64,000 bases of DNA from Sepiola atlantica. Lineage: Eukaryota > Mollusca > Cephalopoda > Sepiida > Sepiolidae. Under the pieces are notes generated by a model that searched no databases, had not been told where the DNA came from, and was given only the letters and a program-made list of their open reading frames with translations. Both the position numbers and the translations under genes were made by a program. Positions 22,277 to 34,129 of the stretch are shown piece by piece. The stretch spans positions 127,463,459 to 127,527,458 of the forward strand of contig OY744521.1 of NCBI GenBank assembly GCA_963556195.1. Reading direction: 5' to 3'. Every line of letters starts with the position of its first letter. Within the stretch, counting starts at the first letter, position 1.

Positions 22277-22420
22277 CTGATCCACTGATGGCCAAATTCA
22301 TGAAGTCAGACGGATGTTGGGAATGTGATGTGTGTATGATCCAGAATCAACCTTCCTCTTACAAATGTGAAGCTTGTCAGACACCAAATCCCAATGCTGC
22401 CCCTCCTCCCGGGTCTGCAG
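22277..22420 (+). CDS. NUP153: Nup153, zinc-finger exon 5 (module copy 3)
   Basis: A third near-copy of the finger exon, 144 bases, phase 1-1, reading ADPLMAKFMKSDGCWECDVC, then MIQNQPSSYKCEACQTPNPN and AAPPPGSA. Zinc ligands are intact; the substitutions relative to copy 1 (P to S, A to D, V to I) lie outside them. The acceptor is CTTTCCAG and the donor is GTAAGA. Homology to copy 1 extends about 230 bases upstream into the intron but stops about 35 bases after the exon, so copy 3 is a partial module. Confidence 0.8.
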
Positions 22421-25400
22421 GTAAGATCAGCTACATTATATATAAAAAATGACCAGCCCACACCCCATCCCATTTGCATTTAATATTTTAATACATGAGA
22501 ATTTGCTAAGAATTTTGCAGTCAGAAATAACTTCATATTTGACGGATTAAATGCTCAAAAGAACACAAAGTAAATCAGTTGTATTCTTAAATTATTAACA
22601 TAAGTTTTAAATAACTGACTTTTTAACGAAAACACCGGAATATCGTATGTTTTTAAATATGATTTTTAAGATAGCATTTTTATTTTATTTATTTTTTTAT
22701 TTCATGCTGTAGCGTTGTATTTCTGGTGTGCTTAAAAGATGTATAAGAATATAGTTATTTAAAAAATAGGATGTATAAAAATATGATGGTATATCTTGCC
22801 GGTGGCATTGAACTAATGGGGTGAGTGAGAGAGGTGGAGGAAGCATGGGAATTGCCAGACTCTCGATCTCATTTTGGGCTAGTTTATATAACGTATTTAG
22901 TTTCTCATGCATCCATCTGTAAATGCTATTCTGGGATTTTGCCTTCGTTGTCAATGTAGCCACATCCCTCGGGTATTTTTTTTTTTTAGCAACGGGGGTA
23001 TTCCTGTCTGCAGGTGTTTTTGCATCGATTAAGAGATATTTTATTTTTTGAAGAGTTGTTTCTGTGTCAATCATCCGATTTTTTTTCTACCGGCCAGGTG
23101 TGGCATGTCAGCATCAAGTAGGTTTTATTCCTGCCACACCAGCCCCACATATTCAATAGCAGCATTTTAGATTTAAATAATCAAAAAAATTTTAAAACAA
23201 GAAAAACATACACACGTTTGGTACATTTTTTGAAATATCAGATTGTTTAAAGAAAGAAAACAGATGCTTGCTAAAATCAGAAAAAAAGGAAACAAATTTC
23301 TATGGTGTCAATTGAAAGCAGAGAGAAAAAAGGGGAGAGAGACAGCAGAGTAACTTCCACATCGCTCTGTGCACTGTATTAATACTATTGCAATCGAAGC
23401 AGTAGGTATATCCTTCTTTGCAGCAAGCTAAGGTTTTGTGATAAATCATTCGAAAACATCCAATTGTAGAAAAATACATTTATTTTCGATATTATTGAAC
23501 TTTGCTATTGTTTCAGCAGTGTTAATCCATTGATTTTATTGTAGATTTTAAAAATTTCCCCATTAACTTTGTTTTGCTAATTCTTTCTTATTTTAGGTTT
23601 AGTTGGGTGACTTAGCCTCACGGTTGGCTTATTTAAGTCACTCTTATGATCATTTAGTAGTATGAATGCTTCCTTGGGTTTTAATTTGCTGACTATCCTT
23701 AATTTTTAGTTTATCTGTGATTTGTTTACTTTCTCTATTTATCATGATGAGGAAATTGAATTCTCCAAACAGAACAGTTTTGCACCACTTTTATGTCCCC
23801 TTACGAAGATTAAAATAAAGATATAATGCATCAAATTCAATGCAAATCTGAATATTTGAATGGGAGGTTTTGCTCATATTATGCCCCCTAAAAAACCCTT
23901 TAAACTACTCCAAAGTAACAGAAATTTGGGGAGTATTCATTAATTGATATTTTAATACCTATTGTTAAAATTTTACAAGTATCGGAGGTATCTGAATTTT
24001 CAGAAGAGCGTCTGACTCCCTTTTACCCCCTTTGCATAAAACTAAATTAAACTTACGCCTAGCAGTTGTGTTCCAAAATTCATAATGATCGGTTAATTAG
24101 TTTAGGAGTGAATCCTGTACATGCAAATATATAAACATAGCTAACTTATATGTGTGTGTGCATGCTTTTTTTATTCACAAACTCGTAGGAATTTGGAGGT
24201 AAATCCTCATAACCACATATATTCTTAAACTACACTAGTTCATACCCACTCCTTGAGTGCTGTTAGTACATTACCTGGGTATATCAATTTTCAATCTTTA
24301 CCTAGCTTCTACCACTTTATAGCTAGTACAAAGAAACATTTTTGAAATTGTGGGAAAAAATATGCTACTTAGCATTTGCATGAGAGTAAGTAACTACGAT
24401 GAATGTATTTGTTTAGTCGACAAAAAAAAAAACCCTAGAAATTACGTCTTTCAGGAAAAATAATTCGCTTTGAACTAATGCTGAATACCCTTTTTTTTTT
24501 TTTCGACTTTTGTTGCGGATTATAAGAAAAAAAAAGGTTACTTAGTTATTAAAAAAAAAACCCAAAGAAACCTGACAATTTTCTTTTTAAGTTATTATGT
24601 TAATTTCTTTAAATTTATAAAACATGTATCCAGTTAAAAAAGATCCTTTAGACTTATATGAAATTTGAACTGGTATTAACACCATAAAAACTACTGTCTT
24701 GTAATGTGAACTCTGACAAAACAGAAATAGGCAATCAATAGAGAAAATTGCCGGTGTCACTCTACCGACCTCCATAATGACGTCTCAACTGGTATAACCA
24801 CGTCGCTTACCGTCAGTCGTCCAAAATGCTCCAAAGTGCATCTCACATCAGCGTCGATGGCCGAAAGCCACATGGTAGGCTGCTTAAGATATGGAGATCA
24901 GTTGATGACGACCTGATCCTGGCGAGCGGTACAATCGAAATGGTGACAGACAGGAAAAGTTGAAAGTCATTCACGAAATGTCTAACCTCAAGCATGAGAT
25001 AAAAAGACAAAAAATGAAAATAATAATTATAATCACGTTTCTATTTGCATACGAACAAACTCGAAAAACACTATAACGTTTTAATAGTAGACAGATTACT
25101 CAGGTCAAAGGGGGGGGGGCACAACATTATCGCGGTATTCACGTTTTACTCTATTTTCTTTATATATTGAAAATTATAGAAATTAAAAGATCAGAATAAT
25201 AATAAAGGCTTCTGCGCTCAGAGCAGGATTGAAGGAGAGACTCCCCTATGTCCTGTTTATGTCCATCCCATAACATCATATTGCAGAATGTTTTAGATAA
25301 AGATTGAAACTTTGTATTATTCGAACTACTGTTCTTATTTTGGATGTTATTTTCACTTTTCGGCTGATGTAACCTCCGACCTTCCTCAGATGAGTCTTGT

Positions 25401-26501
25401 CAAACTCGGGGAATCTGTACGGAATTTTAAACAGAACCCTTTATTTAATCCACGGAGGTAACCGGCTTTCATTCCATCAGCCATGACCAGATAGAAGTCT
25501 TAAATATTTCATAATTGTATTCTTACTATCATCTCGTAATGAGGATTGACCCTTCAACCTCAAGAAGACTGTCACTTAGAACTGATATACTTAGCACTTT
25601 TATCCGTTGCACCACAAGTCCTTTAGGAGTTTGACAAAAAGCACCTGAAGAAGTTGGTAGGTTACATTGACTGAAACGTGAGAATAATCTCCAAGATGAG
25701 AACAATAGTCCAAATAATCCACCATATTTTTACCAATTTTTTTTTTACATTTCATAATACTAGCAAAAATATGCTCCCTCATGTTGCATATTTTTGTTAG
25801 GCTTGGAGTATTATATAATTGTGACAGAACTACATACACTACGTAGTTAAAGCAAAATAAATTGTTTCGGACTACTAAAATAATAAGCATATTATTGTTA
25901 TAAATAAAAGTAAAGTACCTTATTTATGGATGTCAAGTGCGAACGCAGAACCCACAATATTTTTATAAATAAAAGTCAAACATATTTCCTTTTTATAGAT
26001 GTCAAGCGCGAAAGAAAATAATAGGAAATTACAACATGGCTGCCAGCGATTAAGACATTGCATTAAAGTACAACTTAAGTTTTTAAAAAATAAATTAGAA
26101 TTTTATTTCGGGATAAAAAATACAATGTCCCTTCAATTTTTAATTTTAACTATTTATTAATTTGAAAAGTTTTTTAAAGTTTTAAATATAAAGGAGGATG
26201 TAATACATGGGAATATCCCCCCCCCCCCCAACACTTAAAAACGGAGGAGGTAATTCCGGAAATTATTTTAATAGTCCAAAATAATTTATTTTGCTTTAAC
26301 TACCTATTTGTGTTAAAAACTATTCAATATATACTAGAATTTTGGCCCTGTAAGGTCCAAAATTCTAGTCAAATTAAATTTTGGTAACTATATTCTGTAA
26401 CCCCATTGAGGCAAATCCCCCCCCCCCCCCTCCTATTCCAAGCCCTGAATTCTTATTAATATTTCTTTGCTAATTTTATGTTTTTTTCTTTTCTATTTCA
26501 G
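22421..26501 (+). other. Nup153 last intron
   Basis: No FG or finger exon is recognised. A 125-codon minus-strand open frame (22697-23074; contains NSIYRWMHEKLNTLYKLAQN) is of unknown nature. Another minus-strand frame at 25600-25890 only translates a repeat (CTGAAACGTGAGAATAA near 25672) that recurs at 56975. A and T runs, a G tract near 25110 and C tracts near 26216 and 26418 are present. A 13-bp hairpin (ACTAGAATTTTGG arms) lies at 26333-26369. Confidence 0.6.
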
Positions 26502-26509
26502 GACAATGA
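26502..26509 (+). CDS. NUP153: Nup153, candidate terminal coding exon
   Basis: After the acceptor TTCTATTTCAG (26500-26501) the phase-1 frame reads the end of a Gly codon, a Gln codon and the stop TGA. The protein would therefore end in GQ. The phase fits all upstream exons and the acceptor has a strong pyrimidine tract. The choice is inference: no longer open frame with Nup153 similarity exists downstream, and the following sequence looks like a 3' UTR. Confidence 0.45.
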
Positions 26510-27062
26510 AACCGATTCAAGAATTAATGTCCCCTTTCGTTTTGGGATGTGTTTCTTGGCGTGGTAGAATGATTCAACCACTTTCCCAGAAACCTTAGCT
26601 TTTACTTTTCTGCTGATCAAAGGTCATTTCTTTCTCTCCTTTACCCTCATCCCCCTCAGCTCATGTCAAGGCATGTAAATTCTTCAACTCTCATTGATTT
26701 TACAAAAACAAAAATAAAACGGGTTCACCAAGTCTGAAATTATTCCTTTTGTAAAATTTTTCACCTGATCTTATTCTGTTTAATGGCACAGTATCTTCCT
26801 CCTACACTCCAAATGCAGCACTTTTGGCAATAAAAACAAACTAAACTGTAAACCTTCCCCATCCTGGAAAATCATTTTCCATTGCCTGAGTTTTTGTAAC
26901 TTTGTCAAAACTGTATTCAACAAAAGTTTTTAAAGCCACAGCCTATTTTCTTGTAAATTTTGTCTTCTGAACTCCACACCCTTATAAAAATTGAGGTAGA
27001 AAATTATCTGTGATATTTGTCATTTTTTATGTTTGTATTATCCCTCACCCACTTTTTTCCTC

Positions 27063-27109
<47 letters not shown>

Positions 27110-27240
27110 GCAGAATTTCCCAGATCTCTTCAGGGGACATCTGACTCACAGACCTCCTCCTTCTCCATAAAAAGTAAGGCTACATTAGCACACCCAAAAT
27201 TTTATGAAATCCTGTAATAAAGGGATACAAAAGACATTCT
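26510..27240 (+). other. Probable Nup153 3' UTR
   Basis: Non-coding sequence with AATAAA signals at 26713-26718, 26829-26834 and 27216-27221, any of which could end the transcript. It contains a (TG)n microsatellite at 27065-27107. Confidence 0.45.
27065..27107. repeat. (TG)n microsatellite
   Basis: An uninterrupted TG dinucleotide repeat of about 43 bases in the presumed 3' UTR of Nup153. Confidence 0.95.
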
Positions 27241-27454
27241 ATTTTTCCATATTTAGCTGAAGAAAAAAGGGTGAATAATTCTGGATGAATAATCGTTGAT
27301 TCCTGTGAAATTCTGTCGTCTGCTTGTGGATGTCTTTCCCTCAGTTGCAAATGCCATTAACGAGGTCAAAATCACACCTGCAACTGATTTTTTTCGTATG
27401 CTATTGTGACATTAAAACAAATAAACTCATCACAACAAATTACAAATTTTTGCA

Positions 27455-28146
27455 TTTGTTTTTATTTACTTAAAATTCTTTAATGCATTTCTGATTTATA
27501 ACCACAATTTATTTTGTCTGGCTTTCTTCGAACCAACGATAAATAAGATTGACAGCATCTGAGCATCCCACAAAACATGCAGCAAATGTGACTCCTCCCC
27601 CTCCCCCCTCGCTGTGCATAAAAAAATAAATCTGTCGTTATGCAACAATTTATTTCCAACAATTTGCTTGTGATGATGGAGGGGGGTGGGGTGAAGATAA
27701 AAACTATCGTCCACTACAAGTAACCTGGGGTTTTGAGAGAAGAATCCTCCAGCCGAAGTATAAGCATTAATGGGGGGGGGGAGGGGGTTGGCATTGGAAA
27801 CCAAAAGAATTCCTGCATACGTTCTGGACAAAAAAAAAAATAAAAAGACTATGGCCCATCTCTTGTCAGAGAGATGAGGAAGAAATATAAGTATCAGAGT
27901 TGGAATTGAGACAATTATTTGTTTTTTTATGTGTGTGGGTGGTTGTGGTAATTTTGAAAACAAAAAAGAATCTCATTTTTCTTCTATTTAGAAAACTCAA
28001 AAACTGCAACTAAAATTTTCTGATAGCAAAACAAAACCTGCTTCGTTATCAGTAGGAGGAGGAGGGGGAGGAGGACACGGCTGCTCTTCATCCAATCGAT
28101 GCTGCTGACTCACAATAAATTGGGGGAGGGGAACAAATAATGATCC
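27455..28146 (-). other. Probable Mib1 3' UTR
   Basis: Sequence following the Mib1 stop codon on the minus strand, with a minus-strand AATAAA at 27461-27466 as candidate polyadenylation signal. The 155-codon frame in this stretch is not recognisable protein and has no family match. Confidence 0.45.
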
Positions 28147-28287
28147 TCAGTAAAGGAGGATACGTTTTTCGACTGCTTTGCGACAAATTGGGCATTCTGT
28201 CATTCGATCTCCGCACATTTGGCAAGTTCCATGGCCACACAAGAAAATCATGTTTTTCAAGCGATCCATGCACACGGGACAAGAAGT
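28147..28287 (-). CDS. MIB1: Mib1, last coding exon, RING finger 3
   Basis: Phase 0 exon ending in TGA (28147-28149). It reads [20 protein letters not shown], then [20 protein letters not shown] and KRILLY, nearly the invariant C-terminus of animal Mib1. The C3HC4 RING is complete: CPVC, CGH, CQMC, CPIC. In vertebrate Mib1 the last RING is the main E2-binding module required for ubiquitination of Delta and Jagged tails. The acceptor (TTTTTCAG) lies at 28288-28289 on the minus strand. The KRILLY ending fixes gene identity. Confidence 0.96.
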   Translation of the reverse strand, partial: TSCPVCMDRLKNMIFLCGHGTCQMCGDRMTECPICRKAVEKRILLY

Positions 28288-28675
28288 CTGAAAAAGGAAA
28301 AGAAATACATTGTAATAAAACTGAAAATGTCAAAAATAATTTTCTAAATTTTCATTCTCGTCAAATTTAAGATGAGCTGACTTCTGAAGGAACTTGCACA
28401 AAATGCCTTCTATTGAAAATAAAAGGGTTGTTTAGGTTCTTGCATAATATAACATTTTTTCATTTTTAAATATGATGCAGGTTTACATTTTCGTTACAAT
28501 TAAATTGTTTTTGTACTCAAATAAAAATTAAATTACTTTATATATTTTTTGGAACAAAAATAAAACTATACTTGACTTATTAAAACAAATGACAAATGGG
28601 AATTTTTAACAGAATTTTTTTTTTTTTCCTGATAAAAAAAATTCAAGTATTACTCAATTATGATTGATAGCAACA

Positions 28676-28805
28676 TTGTGTGATTTGAGAGAAAAAAGGA
28701 TACATAAAGACCTGGCCAGAATTAGGTTAGTTTTGAAGTCAATTTCTCAAAGCCGTTCAACATATGCCAGCATGAAAAACGGACGTTAAACCAATGATGA
28801 TGGTG
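28676..28805 (+). mobile_element. LINE 3' end fragment (copy D)
   Basis: Contains only the last about 120 bases of the GATGAT-tailed LINE: GACCTGGCCAGAATTAGGTT, then AAGTCAATTTCTCAAAGCC, CATATGCCAGCATG, AAACGGACGTTAAACC and ATGATGATGG. Confidence 0.8.
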
Positions 28806-29469
28806 CAGTCAGTGTTCTAGTCTCTCAGTTGAAATCGAACAGCTTTATAGTAATCAGTTGCAGCAACTACAGACAGTTTGATTCTGGATTTTGGGCAGAT
28901 GATCTTGCTGCAAATGGTTTGTTGGCGCACTGACACAATACTCTTCTCTGCTGTTTGTCAATTTTTTTTTAATTTAAAAAATTTTTTTTTTTTTTATTAG
29001 TGTTTAGCAACCTTTCAACAATTATAAGGTCAAAGAGTTTTGTTTTGCTCTCTCCTCAAATTAGACAGTTTTTACAATGTTTCTTTTTTGTGAATGTGCT
29101 TATAGTGTGTAATTTGAATATTCATAACGTGCGTGTGATTTTTTTTGATTTTTAGAATTTATTTAAAAAATTAAAATAAATTAGCAATATTTTTTTCTGA
29201 TAAATACTTTAATTGTTTTAGATAATTTTTTTTTTCATATAAGTCACTAAAATACTTCTTTTCATTGGACCTAGTTCAGATTTCGTTTTTTTGCTACTAC
29301 CGTCTATCCAATGAAATTCAAGGAAACATGTTGCCATTTTGGAAATAAGCTGATAATATTTGAAAAAGTGTTTGTTTTTTTAATATTTCATATGTAATAC
29401 TAAATTGATTTTAACTAATACATTCAGCATGTCATAATCTTTAAAAATATACAATTTTTGAGCTACTGC

Positions 29470-31578
29470 ACATCACCTTTCTGAAGAACTTAACTCTCAC
29501 CTGAACTACACGTTTATTCTAGTTAATGAAATAGGTTGGTAGTTTGTTGGATTTGATGCATTTTTTTCCCTCGATTTAAGTATTAGTATAACCATCTTTC
29601 CGGAAAGCTTTCTGTATAAAATCTCTAGTAGTAATTTGAGAGATGTTGTTGGTAATTGTTTCAAAAATTGATAGTGTATATCGTCTTGGCCTGTATCATG
29701 GGATTTTCCAAGAGAGTCTTTCAATTCACTAATATTAAATGGGACATTGTAATTTTCGGTGTTTCAGCAGCACACGTAAATTTTTTAAATGTAGGATCAC
29801 ATTGTTTATTCAAGGAATGGCTTTGAAATTCTTCTGCCAACAGGTTAGCAATATCCTCCCTTTCTGTACATTTATCTCCATTTAATTTTTTTAAATGCAA
29901 TTTGGATGTAGTTATTTCTGCAGCTATATTCCATACTTTCTTTATTGGTGTGTTGGTATTTATCTTGGAGATATATTGTTTCCAGGCTTCTCTCTTTCTT
30001 TTTTTTAATAGTGCACCGTGCATTCACACGGGGTTTATTAATATTTTTGTAAATTGATTGAAGTAAGGTTTGTTTCAAACTTTTTTTTGCCTTTCCTGTT
30101 TTTTGATGGTTTTACATCCTGTATTGAATCAGGGTTTTTGTTTTGTATGTGAGGATTTGCGGATTGCTTCTGTTGCTATTTGTATACGTATATTGGTGAA
30201 TGTTGTGATTGGGTTTTGTTCTTTGAGTATTTCATTTTTTAAAATTGAACCAGTTAGTTTTGTGTATTTGCCACTAAGGTATTTTCTCTTCAGTTATTGG
30301 TTTGTTTGTGTCTATGAATGTAGGTGTGTGATCACTTCCACATTGGTCATCGTGGGTTCTTCAAATCGTTATAACCTCAGATTTCACTATGGCCATTGAA
30401 ATCTCCAACTAAAAGGAACAGTGTTTGAAATTGGTTTATTAGATTGTTCATCTCATCTTTCTCCAATAATTTGATGGGAGTATATATTGAGCATATAGTT
30501 ATTGTGTGGTGGAGCGTAGCTTTTACTGGTTGTAGGTTAGTATTTAATTGAAGTACCTTATGAGGTATTGATCTTTTTAATAAGAATTGAAGAGCCACCT
30601 ATTTGTCTATTGCTTGCTGTTGACCTATTAGCTTTGCTATATATGTTGTAATCCTTAAGGTGTTTCTTAAAGGCAAACTATATTTAGGCTATTATTCATC
30701 ATAAGAGGTTTCATTTCTTCATAGTTTACCTTAAAACCTCGGCAGTTCCATTGCAGGATATTTGTAATTTTCTTTTGGAAAGCCAGGTTTTAATTGAGGG
30801 GAGGGGGTAAAATTAATTTCTTTTTTATTTCAGTTTTATTCATGTGGAATCTCATACTGCGTTTCCAGGGTCTCAAATCTGTTTTTTGTTGGGGCATTTT
30901 TTTAAAGTCTATCTTGATCTATTTTTGCTATGATGCTGTCCATTGGTTGAGGGTTCTTTTATGACTTCTTTATTGGGTGAGCTTTGTGGTGCCCTAGCTG
31001 TTGAGACCATTTCATAAGGGGAAGTCTGAGTTCTATTTATTTTGTTTTGTCTTTTGGTGTGCTAAATGTTTGGTATTTGAATTTTCTTTCAGAACTTGTT
31101 CGTTTTCAGTGACTGTTTTAATAATAATTTTTATTTCTTGGATTAGTGTTCTCATCCTGTTTAAAAGTTGGGTAGTTATTTCAGGTTTTATACTGGATTG
31201 GTTGTATATTCTGTGTTCTTGTTGATTCGTGTTTGATATGTATCTTTTGAATATTTGTAGTTTCAATTATTTTCTTTGCTTCCGAGAAAGCAATCTCTAG
31301 AGTTTGCAAAGTGATTTTTATTTATTTATTTTTTTCAGTTTGTGCAGTTTGTCTCTTTTAGGCAGAATATATACTTTGTGTTGTTTTCGCCGCATCTTCC
31401 GCATAATAGAGGTCTATTGTGTTTGTCTTGATGGTGTCCGAACTGTTGGTAATTAAAACACCTGAGTGGGTTTGGTATGCATGTTTCAACTTTTATTTTC
31501 ATATATCCTACTTCAATTTCACTTGGGGATTTTGGGGTATTAAAATTTAATATGTACGTATTTGTATTTATGGTTTCT

Positions 31579-31618
<40 letters not shown>

Positions 31619-32110
31619 TTAGTCTTTAGAGAGTTCGGAGCTTTTTATTCCACCTTTTGAGGAGATACGTCTTGATTTTTATATCATTTAAACTTTCCCA
31701 CTTTAATACATCTTCAACTTGAGTTTTTTTTTTTTAAAACTTGAATTAATATTGTTCCATTTGTAAGTCTTTTTCTTTTTATTGTATTAAGTTTTATTTT
31801 TTTAGAGAAGATCTGTTTTATTTTGATGGGCGATATTTTAGTTATTGATCTATCTTCAATGGATTTAATTACAACAAATGTTTGTGTATTTTGATATATA
31901 GTTTCAGTTTCGCTGTCTGAACTTTTGTAGTGAGGTCTCTTGGTAGACTTTTGAGTATACATTTATTTTTGTTGCCATTTCATCATTCCTGCTCCTCACC
32001 CAACCTGGAGCCCAACTGTGTGGGAGGTGCCAGGAGGAAATACCCATTCGCCCTGGTACCTCAGGGCTACAGGAAAGGTATACTCTTATCAAGCAACTTT
32101 ATTTCATACA
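29470..32110 (-). mobile_element. Decayed Jockey-like LINE, 5' part retained
   Basis: In minus-strand order the element shows four blocks. ORF1 begins ATKINVYSK (about 31965), with NTQTFVVIKSIEDRSITKIS. A gag-type zinc knuckle (RCFNYQQFGHHQDKHNRPLL, with the first C-x-x-C partly lost) lies at 31380-31480. An endonuclease segment with TITICSIYTPI and FLLVGDFNGHSEI lies at 30377-30598. The RT N-terminus with KKRKREAWKQYISKIN, DIANLLAEEF and DDIHYQFLKQLP, then NPTNYQPISL, lies at 29506-30023. Frameshifts and stops are frequent. Homology stops near 29470, before the catalytic RT box, so the 3' half is missing. Confidence 0.75.
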
Positions 32111-32299
32111 CATCACTGGCCAAGTCTAGGGATGCCTCTCGGGTGTATACAGCTATGTTGTGGACTTCATCAGAATCTATTGACTCTGGGCCACCACCTT
32201 CTCACACTCATATTTAGTTTATCATTTAATTCATTTATCTTGGTAAAGCCATTTATATAAAAATTATATTGGCAGTTTTATTTAGACAAGTTTTTTTTT

Positions 32300-32560
32300 T
32301 TTTTGTGTTAGGGCTTTTTGTGACCAGCCAATTGATCAGATCGAGCCTCTCCGACTAAGTGGAGTGTTGCAGCCAATGGCCTTTTAGTTTCATAGTCATT
32401 GGCTGCTCAGCCATTACGGGTTACCACCCATGCAAAACTTGGGTCCTCATTGGGAGGGCTCTTACCACTCGGCAAAGTTGCACGCAGCGAATTCTACAGT
32501 CTCAGCTGACAAGAAGTCTGCTGTTTGTCAAGAATCAGATCTGACATAGTATAAAGGAAG
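32300..32560. repeat. GC-richer interspersed repeat, family unknown
   Basis: An island with TGACCAGCCAATTGATCAGA, CATTGGCTGCTCAGCCATTA and TTACCACTCGGCAAAGTTGC stands out from AT-rich flanks. The last block resembles a tRNA-like or SINE core. No second copy is seen in the window. Confidence 0.35.
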
Positions 32561-33167
32561 TTAACTGTCATAACTTAAGATATTCTAAACTTTCGAATTT
32601 TCTAGTGTATTTTTTTTTCAAATCAAAGACAACTTTTTCAAAATCTTGACAATTGTTGTTTGTTAAAAAAGAAAATGTGTCTAAATTAAAGTTTTAAAAA
32701 TAATGTAAGATACAAATCTGTGGGAGACACATCCCCCCCCCCAAACCAATAAATGACATCTTTTTTTTTTGTAAAACAAATATTTTATTTTTAGTAAAGA
32801 AAAAAAAAAAATGGAAAATTTTAATTGCCAGGAAAATGATATGAAATTAATAAAACGCTTTTATAAGAATTTATTTTAAGTTAAATTTAACTTAACTTTT
32901 GCTTCCATCCTCTTGAATTCAGTCACATAGAAAATAGAAATATTTAAAAGAACAACAAGTTTATAAATAAGATATTTTTTTTCTGCCTTTATTAAAGTGT
33001 TAGCTCCAGATTTGTATATGTATCAAGGTAGTTTATTGGGTAAAACTTTAAGAAGCCTCTTCCCTAAAAATTGATGAAAAATCCAGGCTGACAAGGATAG
33101 GGAGGAGGAGATTATGGGAAATCGTGCTCTTTTCAAGCACTTTTCAGAATTGTAAATCATTTCTTAC

Positions 33168-33271
33168 CTGATCTTTGATATCTTGTAATTGTTGCTGTAA
33201 CTTCTGAACATCTCGAGACAAGTCTCTGGAGCCATTGTTCATGACACCAGATGGTTGTGGAGCTGGTGGAG
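33168..33271 (-). CDS. MIB1: Mib1, linker exon between RING 2 and RING 3
   Basis: A 104-base exon encoding PPAPQPSGVMNNGSRDLSRD then VQKLQQQLQDIKDQ. The coiled-coil-like VQKLQQQLQDIK motif sits directly before RING 3 in all animal Mib1 proteins and continues without a gap into TSCPVC of the next exon. The acceptor (TTTTTCAG) and donor (GTAAG) are good. The Pro-rich start is lineage-variable. Confidence 0.92.
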
Positions 33272-34042
33272 CTGAAAAACATATAGGCAGACATCAATAG
33301 GAAATATGAACAAAAGCTGCTTGTTTGTCATGAAGAACAGTTCAAATCTTCGATTTAAGACCCTTGCATATTGTCAAATAAAGTTCCTAAAAAAACAAAA
33401 ATGGGTGTACGAAGACTTTGTTTTTGTTGTCAATATGTGACAATGTTGAATCACCAAATTCTTGCAGTGGCCTCAATTTTTGAGCGTCATGTTTTGCTAG
33501 GAAGGATCAGTTGTGGAAGATAAAAACTTCTTATATCTAAATTGGCCAGATAATAAAAGAGGAAAGGCATCGGCACAGAGAACTATAAGGAGACACTGTC
33601 ATCATAAGTAGCAATGACGCTTGTGTGAAAAACCCACAGAAGTAAGATCAACAAAACAAATTGTCATGGACAGAAAGAAAGGCCAAACTGTTGACAGAAG
33701 ATCAAAGAGATAATTCTTCACCGTTGCTTCTGAAAATAAACTTGTTTTCCCCTTGACACAAAAATAATTTGTATTTTTTTTTAAGAAAATGAATCAATTT
33801 TGGCTTTTTGGTTTGTCAAGAAAAAGCAAAGACCATTTATTTTCTTTTAACAATAAAAATGGTACAGCTTAGCAGTGCCAATCATGTTCTGTTAAAACAT
33901 TACATCAATTAGTGCAGACACCAAAATTTAAACTTTTTTTTTTATATATTGGCTAGAAATATAGAGAAAGAGAAATGAAAGGAGACGATCACCGCCCAAG
34001 CATTCACAACTGCTAAAAAGAAAATTGTCTAATGGAACTTAC
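33272..34042 (-). other. Mib1 intron
   Basis: AT-rich intron of about 770 bases; nothing else is recognised. Confidence 0.75.
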
Positions 34043-34129
34043 GATTGCCTCCACAACAAACTACAAAAGGAACAGTTTTCTCAATTTGCGCTCGACATTG
34101 AACACACTTCTTCATCAGAGCAGCACAAC
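34043..34129 (-). CDS. MIB1: Mib1, second half of RING finger 2
   Basis: An 87-base exon reading (G)[19 protein letters not shown], then PFVVCCGGN. It completes RING 2 with the CVQC pair. The split codon (G from the previous exon, GT here) restores the [10 protein letters not shown] junction exactly. It is bounded by AACTTCAG and GTAAGT. Confidence 0.94.

Larger units (their letters stand above)
28288..33167 (-). other. Mib1 intron
   Basis: No exon is seen. It contains a LINE 3' fragment (28676-28805), a large decayed Jockey-like LINE (29470-32110), a long T tract near 31581-31615, a repeat at 32300-32560 and AT-rich sequence. Confidence 0.75.

Noticed and set aside
22697..23074. 125-codon minus-strand frame in the last Nup153 intron
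   Set aside because: Has some protein-like composition (NSIYRWMHEKLNTLYKLAQN) but no family I recognise, no convincing exon boundaries and no repeat of it elsewhere; kept only as a note in the intron entry.
24770..24990. Possible gene fragment with GATGGCCGAAAGCCACATGG
   Set aside because: GC-richer island, but no open frame or known motif could be followed on either strand; probably an old repeat.
27496..27963. 155-codon minus-strand frame
   Set aside because: It lies after the Mib1 stop in the presumed 3' UTR, has low-complexity composition and shows no recognisable domain.
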